Positions 35,701 through 42,546 of a stretch of 64,000 bases of DNA are shown here, in pieces. Each line of letters starts with the position of its first letter. Within the stretch, counting starts at the first letter, position 1. The position numbers and the translations under genes were made by a program. The notes under the pieces were generated by a model, which was not told where the DNA came from, made no database searches, and worked only from the letters and a program-made list of their open reading frames with translations. Source of the stretch: Chitinophaga hostae (GTDB lineage Bacteria > Bacteroidota > Bacteroidia > Chitinophagales > Chitinophagaceae); the NCBI RefSeq assembly GCF_018224885.1, contig NZ_JAGTXB010000008.1:124001-188000 (forward strand), written 5' to 3'.

Positions 35701-36710
35701 AAAACATACAATGCCGCCGCGTTGATGTCTTCACAGAACTGCAGGTATTCGTGATACCCGAATCCGTTGCTGCTCCAATAACCCCAAGGGCTATACGTAG
35801 GAACGCGTTGTTCCTGCGGACCGAGGGTCGTTTTCCAATCCGGCGCACTCTCTATGGTGATTCCTTCTACGTAGCAGCCGCCCGGCCAGCGGACAAAGGC
35901 CGGTTTCATCTGCCGGATAAGGTCGGCCAGATCGGCGCGCATACCGTTGGGGCGATCATGGAAAGTGTGTACGGGAAACAGGGATACCATGTCGAGCAGC
36001 AGCGTACCATTTTGGCGGAAACCAAGTACCAGCCGGGCGGCGGAGTCGCTTCCTCTGGCCGTTAGCGTAGCATGGTACTGTTTCCAGGAAGCAGCATTGT
36101 TTATTTGCAGTACCGTATCTGCCAGTATTTGCCCGGAAACGGTTTGCAGGGAAACCGTGACCTTGCCGGAAAAACCTTTGATGGTATTAGCAAAGAACGA
36201 CAGGCGATAAGCGGCGCCTTTCTCTACTTTCATTCCCCAGAAGCCTTCATTGATGAGCGCCGCATTCTTTCCTGTTATTTTCACCTGCATGGCGTGGGGC
36301 GTAGCGGTATTCAGCGGATGATCCGTTACCAGCGACAACTGCGCGTTGCTTCCCGCATGCCATGCAGGCCATTGTGTTTGCAGTGGCCATTCCATTTTCC
36401 AGTCGGATCCCCGGCCCTTCAGCATAAAATGCGGTTTCAGCGGAAAAGGCAGCAGCCATCCATTTTCCAGCTTTGTACCGGCAGGAATACAGTGATCTTC
36501 GAATCCGCGGTTCTGTACCATTTCTGCATAAAGTCCTCCTTCACCGGCATGACTGATTTCTTCGAAGAAAATGCCATGCAGGGTAGCAGGAATAACAGCC
36601 CCCTTTTCTGCTGTATTGACGCTGATAATGGCCCTGTTCTGGGCAATAACGAAGCTACCCCCTGTCAACAGGCAGATAACGGCCAGAAGGCCCTGTTTTA
36701 TGCAATTCAT
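32745..36710 (-). CDS. Fusion of GH51 alpha-L-arabinofuranosidase and M61 metallopeptidase
   Basis: A 1321-residue secreted protein. Seen: Sec signal (1-23); GH51-type region with HGIFFEEISHAGEGGLYAEMVQNRGFED, a sugar-binding-like sandwich insert (about 75-230), a TIM barrel with acid/base Glu401 in VGNEQHG and nucleophile Glu482 in YVGEYAT, and the C-terminal beta domain ending NIIRL near 843. Without a linker the M61 glycyl-aminopeptidase-type module begins (about 846): N-terminal beta domain RIAFDLHMPEP, zinc motif HEYFH (His1107, Glu1108, His1111) and downstream Glu1141 in WVSEGFT, then CYEKGPVLAFLLDL. The PDZ domain common at the M61 C-terminus is missing. The ORF is unbroken. It lies three bases after the GH127 stop, as last gene of the arabinose-targeting locus. 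Each domain call is firm; the joint function is inference. Confidence 0.9.
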   Translation of the reverse strand: MNCIKQGLLAVICLLTGGSFVIAQNRAIISVNTAEKGAVIPATLHGIFFEEISHAGEGGLYAEMVQNRGFEDHCIPAGTKLENGWLLPFPLKPHFMLKGRGSDWKMEWPLQTQWPAWHAGSNAQLSLVTDHPLNTATPHAMQVKITGKNAALINEGFWGMKVEKGAAYRLSFFANTIKGFSGKVTVSLQTVSGQILADTVLQINNAASWKQYHATLTARGSDSAARLVLGFRQNGTLLLDMVSLFPVHTFHDRPNGMRADLADLIRQMKPAFVRWPGGCYVEGITIESAPDWKTTLGPQEQRVPTYSPWGYWSSNGFGYHEYLQFCEDINAAALYVFNVGISCEYRSGTFVPEDSVASYIQSALDAIEYAIGPVTSRWGKQRAANGHPAPFPLRYVEVGNEQHGPDYAKRYNRFYDAIHKKYPQIGIIASMGIGDVNRHTLDSMQHTDIVDEHAYKDASWSLRNFDHFDKYKRGKWQMYVGEYATNAGVGSGNMQAALSDAVYVMSMERNADLVKMSSYAPLLVNQHDADWPVNLIHFNAGASFGRISYYALNMLNEHKASFNYPVTTTLLPEKETTPEFSGGIGLATWDTETEYKDILVVQHGDTVYNSVHDPGLTAWLPVRGTWKKQSGVIAQTAAGAQQLAILNGYHFNAYTLSLKARKTSGVNAFIIPFAVKDSNTCLRAHIGSWMNNNAMFESLTNGYDVTAVSNPERLKAPFETGRWYDIRLQVNNEEVKCYVDDSLLMTYREPQKLFSIAGRDEKNGDIILKIVNAGESPVDADIRLDGAAVSPDAEVITLTADSPNAENSFTSPQAYIPHTTAIHNAATQFTWKAPALSVNIIRLRSPRIAFDLHMPEPTAGLFEVAMRYRTDSTTHTTLKLPVWTPGYYQLMNYAADVKEVQVTDTADVKLSWRQTGTNSWEITHAPGAVIKVNYKIAAHRNFVATSYLDTTHGYVTPAGVFMYPEGKTGSSLTLRVHPYGNWQVATGMDTLSRHTYTAANYDILYDSPLLLGNLDSFPAFKVKGIPHYFMALQPGNFDRRQFMGDLEKIVATASAIIGDIPYRHYTFLGIGEGQGGIEHLNSAAVAFTGGALHDRAARSRTYSFLAHEYFHHYNVKRIRPAELGPFNYDTANRTKLLWVSEGFTVYYEYLVLQRAGLMSGTELLQALYGHIQSCERRPGNKIQSVTAASYETWDDGPFGGDPAKTISCYEKGPVLAFLLDLRIRHATGNKQSLDDVMRALYRQYYLELQRGFTPEEFRETCEAIAGESLADFFVYAETTAPVNYQQYLAYAGLMMNNTGIQAIPTKDTRQLDVRKAFGITD

Positions 36711-36713
36711 ATA

Positions 36714-39128
36714 TTATTCAACTATCCATTCGTGTATCCCGGCGGCGTTATCGGCCGGTAATTGTACTTCCAGTTTTAATGCGGTAGTGGTTACCGGTTC
36801 AAAGCGGATCACGTTGTACTTATCTTTTTCAACGGTGTAGGGTGTTTGTGCATTTACAGGCTTCCACTCCGCACCATCTTTATAATACAGTTTCCAGGCG
36901 GCGGGCAACCTGCAGCCACCAAAGGGGCCATCGTCGTACCAGTACACTTTGGTGCGGCTAACGGTATGGCTGCTGTCGAAAGTATACTGTACCCATTCTG
37001 TAGTGCCTTTGGCAGGCCACCAGTGCAGATACAGGGCGCTGTTGTCTTTGGAATCCTTTGGCTCGTACTGGTCATTCAGGGCCATATACATCCGCGGATT
37101 TTTTACCGACGCTGTTATTTTGCTTTTAGAAGCGATGGTGGGTGCGGGTTTTGGACGGGCTGCGGCTGCTTCAAATGGGATCCATACGGTCATTTCTGCG
37201 GGACCGCGGTTGGCCCAGGAGTAATAAGGTATTGCCGTTACCGTTTGATGGCTGGTGACCAGCGAATCCGAATTCAATTGTCTGCTTGCCGCATCACCAG
37301 GCATTTGCAGCGTCATTACCCCATTGAGCAGATCGGGGCGGTAAACGGGTGTAATGGTGGCCTGTTTATCTACCACGATATTCTGTACGGCGTTATCTTT
37401 ATTATCCGGTCCTTCCAGGCAATACATGAGGGGGCCGCGTTCCAGTGCAAAACGGAAGTGGTCGTCCTTTACTTCCGGGGTAGCCAGGATCTTTCTTACC
37501 TCCATCGGGAAGTCCACTGTTACCTTATCTCCTTTTTTCCAGGAGCGGTTGATCACAGCATATCCTTTTTCCATCGTATAGGTAACGGGGCTCCCGTTGA
37601 GGAGGATAGGAATATTTACAGCAGCACTATCGTCTTCAAAATACAGGTTTCCCGGCACGGGTTTGTTTTCCGCCCAGCCCGGAATACGGATCTTCAGCGC
37701 AAAGGTGGTGGGTTTAGCGGTATTGATGGTGATATCATCTTTTCCCTTCCAGGGGTAATCGGTTTGCTGTACAATATTTACTTTACCTGCTTTGAGTTGA
37801 ATGGCAGCGGAGTCGCCCACAAAAAGGTTCACGTACAGGTCATTATCTTTCTGCGCATACACATACCCGGGCATAGATGGCAGGAAGCGGGTCATATTTG
37901 AAATGCAGCAGGCGCATCCAAACCAGGCACTGCGCTGGTGCTGGCCCATAGATGCCAGCGGGTTGGGATAAAAGAAACGGTCGCCGCTGATGGATACGCC
38001 TGAGAGCAAACCATTGTACAGCGTGCGTTCCAGGATATCTATATATTTTGCATCGCCATGCAGGAGGAACATGCGGCTGTTCCAGTATACGTTGGCGATG
38101 GCGGCGCAGGTTTCCGCGTAGGCAGACATATTCGGTAATTCATATGCCGCACCGAAAGCCTCTCCTGCCCCGGTAGCGCCAATACCGCCGGTGATATATA
38201 ATTTCCTGTCCACCACATCTTCCCAGATATCGTCGATGGCCTTCAGGTATTGCCGATCGCCCGTGAGGGCGGCCACATCTGCCATGCCGGTATACATATA
38301 AGTAGCACGTACCGCATGTCCAACTGCTTCGTGCTGGTCGGTTACTTTTTTATGCGACTGGCTGTACTCCTGGCTGTAATGTGTGCCCGGACCACGTACA
38401 TCCAGGAAAAATTTAGCCAGGTCGAGGTAGGCCTTATTACCGGTAACCCGGTACAGGCGTGTCAGGCCTGTTTCCACAATCTGGTGACCAGGAAATTTCT
38501 CTTCTTTCCCCCATCCAAAATCGCGTACCAGCAGATCCGCATTGCGGATCGCAATATTCAGCAGCGTTTTTTTACCGGTAGCCTGGTAATGCGCTACAGC
38601 CGCTTCAAACAGGTGACCCGCGTTATAAAGTTCATGACTCAGGTCCTCTTCTTTCTCCCATCTTTTGCTGCCAATCCAGTCATGTGGTTTTACGCCTTTT
38701 ATTTCACGGAAAGTATAGAGATAACCATCTTTCTCCTGGGCGGCGCCGATGATGCTGATCAGCGTATCCAGATATTTCTCCAGTCCCGGGTTAGGTTGCG
38801 TCTGTAAGCCATAAGAGGCCCCTTCTATTATTTTATACAGGTCGGTATCATCAAAAGGATATTCTGTCAGCTTATCTCCCGGCAGCTTGCCGGAAGCGCG
38901 CAGGAAATTATCGATACGGCCCGTTTTCCGGCACTGTTCCAGTGTATATGGAATCGTCACTGTGGCGTTGGTTCTTATTTTCGGCGCCCAGAAATTGTCA
39001 TTCACCCGTACCTGCGTAAAAGCCACCGGTTTGATCGGGTAATCTTTCTGCAACTGCGCTTCTGCTGCTGTGAAAGCCACCAGCATACCGGTACCGGCCA
39101 ACGCTGCTCTTCCCAAAAATGATCTCAT
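36714..39128 (-). CDS. GH127-type beta-L-arabinofuranosidase (DUF1680)
   Basis: Exported glycoside hydrolase of 804 residues. Seen: signal peptide (1-24, ending AEAQ); an alpha/alpha-barrel of the DUF1680/GH127 family with YITGGIGATG and the metal/cysteine site typical of this family: Glu339 and Cys341 in AETC, and Cys407-Cys408 in GCACC, where the known HypBA1 enzyme uses a zinc-bound Cys as nucleophile; then beta-sandwich domains and a C-terminal F5/8-like domain (about 665-804, with YWYDDGPFGGCRLPAAWKLYY). It should remove terminal beta-L-arabinofuranose, as on hydroxyproline-linked arabino-oligosaccharides. It sits between the DUF5007-like lipoprotein and the GH51-M61 gene in the same operon. 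Substrate is inferred from family. Confidence 0.9.
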   Translation of the reverse strand: MRSFLGRAALAGTGMLVAFTAAEAQLQKDYPIKPVAFTQVRVNDNFWAPKIRTNATVTIPYTLEQCRKTGRIDNFLRASGKLPGDKLTEYPFDDTDLYKIIEGASYGLQTQPNPGLEKYLDTLISIIGAAQEKDGYLYTFREIKGVKPHDWIGSKRWEKEEDLSHELYNAGHLFEAAVAHYQATGKKTLLNIAIRNADLLVRDFGWGKEEKFPGHQIVETGLTRLYRVTGNKAYLDLAKFFLDVRGPGTHYSQEYSQSHKKVTDQHEAVGHAVRATYMYTGMADVAALTGDRQYLKAIDDIWEDVVDRKLYITGGIGATGAGEAFGAAYELPNMSAYAETCAAIANVYWNSRMFLLHGDAKYIDILERTLYNGLLSGVSISGDRFFYPNPLASMGQHQRSAWFGCACCISNMTRFLPSMPGYVYAQKDNDLYVNLFVGDSAAIQLKAGKVNIVQQTDYPWKGKDDITINTAKPTTFALKIRIPGWAENKPVPGNLYFEDDSAAVNIPILLNGSPVTYTMEKGYAVINRSWKKGDKVTVDFPMEVRKILATPEVKDDHFRFALERGPLMYCLEGPDNKDNAVQNIVVDKQATITPVYRPDLLNGVMTLQMPGDAASRQLNSDSLVTSHQTVTAIPYYSWANRGPAEMTVWIPFEAAAARPKPAPTIASKSKITASVKNPRMYMALNDQYEPKDSKDNSALYLHWWPAKGTTEWVQYTFDSSHTVSRTKVYWYDDGPFGGCRLPAAWKLYYKDGAEWKPVNAQTPYTVEKDKYNVIRFEPVTTTALKLEVQLPADNAAGIHEWIVE

Positions 39129-39182
39129 ACCTTTTTATCTTTATAATTATCAATATAATATTAATAATTGTCTATTTAACAA

Positions 39183-39326
39183 TTATTTTGAATAACCCGG
39201 ATTTTGTTCCAGCAGCGGGTTCTTACAGATCTCATCCCTGGTAGCGCAATTCCGGTACTCCTGCCACCGGCAACGTTTAAACAGCGTCGTTATAACTTCG
39301 TCACATTGGGCAATCTCACCGTCACT
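39183..39326 (-). pseudogene. Possible remnant of a SusD C-terminus
   Basis: An open frame of 48 codons, without a start, overlapping the end of the DUF5007-like gene in another frame. It ends KNPLLEQNPGYSK and stop. The NPxLxQNPGY tail is the usual last stretch of SusD-family lipoproteins, and no other function explains it here. It could be a decayed piece left by recombination between utilisation loci. Chance cannot be excluded over so short a frame. Confidence 0.35.
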
Positions 39327-40249
39327 TCATATGTTCCCTCAAAGAGGATCTGGAAACCAAACCGCGGATTGGCAGACCAGGCTTTGGAAACACCTCCATC
39401 CATTTTTATAAACCACGCAGGGATACGATAGTAAATCAGGTAGTTTACAAAACCCGGGATCAGCTTGGCGGGATAAGGAGCTATTGCATAGTCGGTGATC
39501 AGCGCGGTATCCGTTACTACGACCGGGTTAAATTTTGCATAGGAGGCAAATGAAGGCCGGTCGCCCCGGATAATCACCTCCCCGTTTTTCGGATTAAAGA
39601 GTTTGCCATTCTTATCCATGATCTTCAACATCACCTGGGTACCGGTAGCGGATATACGTTTTAACTCCATCGTTCCTTTTGCTTCGCCCGGAAAAGTGTT
39701 GGTAACAGAATCGTAACCGGGTATTACCGGTACTTCCGTCATACGGATATACTCAGGATCTTCAATATGCAGGCGGGCGAGATTTTTATATATCCTGCTT
39801 CCGTTTACGTTGGTGGCCTGCACATCAAATTCATATACGCCGTTGGGCAGATTGGCGGAAGGTGCTTTAAACAGGAAGCCGCCGTTCACCGGGTTGAACT
39901 CAAATGGCTGCTCCTGCAAACTATCCTGTTTTGCGCGCAACAATGCAATGGTGGTATCTGTATCGGGATCAAACGACATTTTATCTTTGAATACCCATAC
40001 CGGATACCTGGTGGTAAAAGCTGCCGGCAGCTTGCCGCCTTCTACAGGCCGCATATCCAGCATTTTAAATTTTACCGGCGGCGTAGATCCGTCAAATAAA
40101 ATACCGGGATAACGGGCGGTAATACCTTTAGGAATAAATATTTCAGGACTTTTATAGCGGATACCGTCACTCAGAAAACCTTCTTCCACTTTGGTACACG
40201 CGGCAGTTATCAATACAAATGCGGCGATGGTGAATAAGATATGTTTCAT
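39290..40249 (-). CDS. DUF5007-like lipoprotein of the utilisation locus
   Basis: Surface or periplasmic lipoprotein of 319 residues from ATG 40249; upstream starts lie inside the fasciclin gene. Seen: signal peptide with lipobox-like LITAAC (Cys about 16), then all-beta sequence with Ig-like repeats (VYEFDVQATNVNGSRIYKNLARLHIEDPEY, about 130-180) and a C-terminal FGFQILFEGTYEVTVRLPNV. It resembles the DUF5007 family seen in Bacteroidota utilisation loci beside fasciclin lipoproteins; this is recognition by pattern only. The likely job is glycan or glycoprotein binding at the cell surface alongside SusD. It starts 13 bases after the fasciclin stop. Confidence 0.68.
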   Translation of the reverse strand: MKHILFTIAAFVLITAACTKVEEGFLSDGIRYKSPEIFIPKGITARYPGILFDGSTPPVKFKMLDMRPVEGGKLPAAFTTRYPVWVFKDKMSFDPDTDTTIALLRAKQDSLQEQPFEFNPVNGGFLFKAPSANLPNGVYEFDVQATNVNGSRIYKNLARLHIEDPEYIRMTEVPVIPGYDSVTNTFPGEAKGTMELKRISATGTQVMLKIMDKNGKLFNPKNGEVIIRGDRPSFASYAKFNPVVVTDTALITDYAIAPYPAKLIPGFVNYLIYYRIPAWFIKMDGGVSKAWSANPRFGFQILFEGTYEVTVRLPNVTKL

Positions 40250-40262
40250 GATCATCTTATTT

Positions 40263-40934
40263 TTAATTTTCTCTGTAAATGTAAAATCCAAGGTTGGCGT
40301 TAGCTTCCAATACATGCACCATACCTGTAGCCGTGCGTACTTCAGAGGTTTGCACATACGCATAAAAATCAGGTTCCCTGTTCTCCGTACCGGCAGGCAC
40401 ATCTTCATCTGCCTGTCCAAACACCCGCCTGATCTGTATCCGGTTGGTGGTAGACCGGATACCGCTTACATCGATATAATATTTTTCCAGCAACAGGAAA
40501 TAACTGCCTTCATTACTGACATTGGTAAAAGGCTTCTTTGTATAACCCAGTGCCTTTTTATCAATGACGCCTTTAAATATGTGGCGGCGCAGGTAGAACT
40601 TAATACTGTCGGCCGATAAACTATCTAATGTAAATTTGATGTTCTCATTATTATATTTCCTTTGCAGGGCAATTGTTTGTTGCGCCAGGAAACTGTTAAC
40701 ACCAAAAGTAGTAGGCGAGAAGAAAGTAATATCACCGTTAATCTCGTCTTTCATGCCCGCACGGTCTATCAGCAGTACTACCGTGTCCAGGACCTTACTT
40801 TCTTTCAGGAACTCGTAGGTAGGCATCTTCCTGATCCTTTCCAGGTCTGTTCCTCCGTTATCTACGAGGTAGTTATCTTTTTTACATGCAGCCAGGATCA
40901 GCAGCGATCCCAGTAACAGATGAATGATCTTCAT
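40263..40934 (-). CDS. Fasciclin-domain lipoprotein
   Basis: A 223-residue lipoprotein. Seen: signal peptide with lipobox LAAC (Cys17) followed by KKD, then a single fasciclin (FAS1) domain (about 35-215): YEFLKESKVLDTVVLLIDRAG, the H1-like ITFFSPTTFGVNSFL motif, and the late TGMVHVLEANANL block. FAS1 domains mediate adhesion and polymer contact. It is encoded between SusD and the DUF5007-like gene (21 bases after SusD), so it probably belongs to the surface binding complex of this locus. In Bacteroidota this trio is recurrent. The ligand is unknown. Confidence 0.88.
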   Translation of the reverse strand: MKIIHLLLGSLLILAACKKDNYLVDNGGTDLERIRKMPTYEFLKESKVLDTVVLLIDRAGMKDEINGDITFFSPTTFGVNSFLAQQTIALQRKYNNENIKFTLDSLSADSIKFYLRRHIFKGVIDKKALGYTKKPFTNVSNEGSYFLLLEKYYIDVSGIRSTTNRIQIRRVFGQADEDVPAGTENREPDFYAYVQTSEVRTATGMVHVLEANANLGFYIYREN

Positions 40935-40955
40935 GATGAATGATTTGGATGGAAA

Positions 40956-42527
40956 CTAAATTTTGCCTGCCCAGTATTTATTCTGCACCAGCAATCTGTT
41001 GTTATTGAACAGTGCGGGATCCAGCGGTAACAGGTAACCTTCCTGGTTGTACCGGGCAGGTGTAAGCCAGGGAACTACGGACCGCTTCATTCTGACATCA
41101 TCAAAATAAAGTTGTCCTTCCATAAACAGTTCCCTGGAACGTTCTGTCATGATTTCATCCAGCAGGCTGTTATAAGAAAGCGGCGACTCGCTGACATACA
41201 GCGCAGAGTCCATCTGCGGCTGATTACGCGAGCGGCGGAAATTTCTCAATTGTGAGTAGGCATCTCCCAACTGCCCCTTATACACGGCTATTTCCATGCG
41301 GTTCAGCAATACATCCGCATAACGGATCAGGGAAACATTATTATCGAGATAAGGCTCGGCCAGTTGATTTGGATTATTGTAGACAATATTGCTATATTTT
41401 GTAAAGATGGGCTGGGAGCCATCGGCATCATAGAGAAATAAATTTCTGCGTATATCCGTATTAGGCAGGGTATCTTCTGTGGTGGGGCCTGTTTGCACTA
41501 CCCGCGGATACAGGTTATCAACAAAGCTATTGCCCAACAGCAGATCGCTCCAGTCTGTTTTTGCCAGTACCGGAATTCTCAGAAATTTGATAGGCATCAG
41601 GTTATTGGAGCCTTCGTTATAGGCATAACGGGTGTACAATTCAAAGATGCTCTCACGGGTGCTTCCGGTGAATGCCTTTGCATACTGGATACTATCGATT
41701 TTTCCATTGGGCGCCGGTAAGCCGTACAATCCGCTGCTGACAATACTCTCCACCAGTGCCGATGCCTTTGTTACATCACCCATATCGGGCGTGGCTTCAA
41801 AGGCCGGTTTTTTGATCACACAGGCACGCCACAGGTATACCTGGGCCTGCAAAGCCATTACGGCCGCTTTATTCGGAACAGTACCCCTGTTGGATTCGAC
41901 TTCATAATTCATATCCAGGCAGGCAGCGGCAGCATCAAGGTCATTCAGGATCTGTTGTACCACCAGGTTTTTATCTGTGCGTGCCAGCGGTTTGTTCGCA
42001 ATAGGATCAGGATCGGGTGTTAGTAAAAGCGGCACATCCCCAAAAGTGCGGAGCAGCTGAAAGTAAACATAGGAGCGGATAAACAGGGTTTGCCCGGCGA
42101 TGTTCTTCCGTCCCTTCTCCGGGTCATCCCGGAAGGTATCTTCCGGTACCAGCGGCAGCTTTTGCAGGATAAGATTGGTTTGCAGAATGGTGCTGTAAAA
42201 TCTCGACCAGTTACGAAACACATCCAGGTAATTCATTTCAAACTTGCCCACCTGTATATTCCAATCCGCGCCGGAAAAGTAAGGGCCGCTCCTGATAACA
42301 ATGAACTGATCGCCCAACGTCATATCGCCGAGATTATGCAGGTAGTCCTGTTCCAGCATATTGGCGCGCAAGGAAGCGTAAGCGCCTGCCAGCGCTTTTT
42401 TCATGTCATTCTCCGACTTCCAGAACTTTTCCTCGTAAGTGGTGTCCTTGGGTTCCTGGTTGAGCATTTTCTTACACCCTGATAAAAATGCGCCCGTTAT
42501 AATGATGATAATTAAAATCCGTTTCAT
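40956..42527 (-). CDS. SusD/RagB-family lipoprotein (locus 1)
   Basis: Surface glycan-binding lipoprotein that caps a SusC transporter, 523 residues. Seen: lipoprotein signal (GAFLSGC, Cys18) then KKMLNQEP; the N-terminal SusD segment with FWKSENDMKKALAGAYASL; TPR-like helices; TLFIRSYVYFQLLRTFGDVPLL, a diagnostic SusD motif; and a C-terminal RagB region with ISLIRYADVLLNRMEIA-type sequence and EIMTERSRELFMEGQLYFDDVRMKR. It follows its SusC by 19 bases. The C-terminus (LLVQNKYWAGKI) is less canonical than the QNPGY end often seen. Ligand is probably arabinose-containing, by neighbours. Confidence 0.95.
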   Translation of the reverse strand: MKRILIIIIITGAFLSGCKKMLNQEPKDTTYEEKFWKSENDMKKALAGAYASLRANMLEQDYLHNLGDMTLGDQFIVIRSGPYFSGADWNIQVGKFEMNYLDVFRNWSRFYSTILQTNLILQKLPLVPEDTFRDDPEKGRKNIAGQTLFIRSYVYFQLLRTFGDVPLLLTPDPDPIANKPLARTDKNLVVQQILNDLDAAAACLDMNYEVESNRGTVPNKAAVMALQAQVYLWRACVIKKPAFEATPDMGDVTKASALVESIVSSGLYGLPAPNGKIDSIQYAKAFTGSTRESIFELYTRYAYNEGSNNLMPIKFLRIPVLAKTDWSDLLLGNSFVDNLYPRVVQTGPTTEDTLPNTDIRRNLFLYDADGSQPIFTKYSNIVYNNPNQLAEPYLDNNVSLIRYADVLLNRMEIAVYKGQLGDAYSQLRNFRRSRNQPQMDSALYVSESPLSYNSLLDEIMTERSRELFMEGQLYFDDVRMKRSVVPWLTPARYNQEGYLLPLDPALFNNNRLLVQNKYWAGKI

Positions 42528-42546
42528 AAAAAGTGTTTAGCTGTTT

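Noticed and set aside
35037..36065. Plus-strand open frame of 342 codons
   Set aside because: Antisense shadow of the GH51 region, whose catalytic motifs are in the other strand.
36846..37901. Long plus-strand open frame of 351 codons
   Set aside because: It is antisense to the GH127 gene, has no domain or signal pattern, and is explained by codon bias of the real gene.
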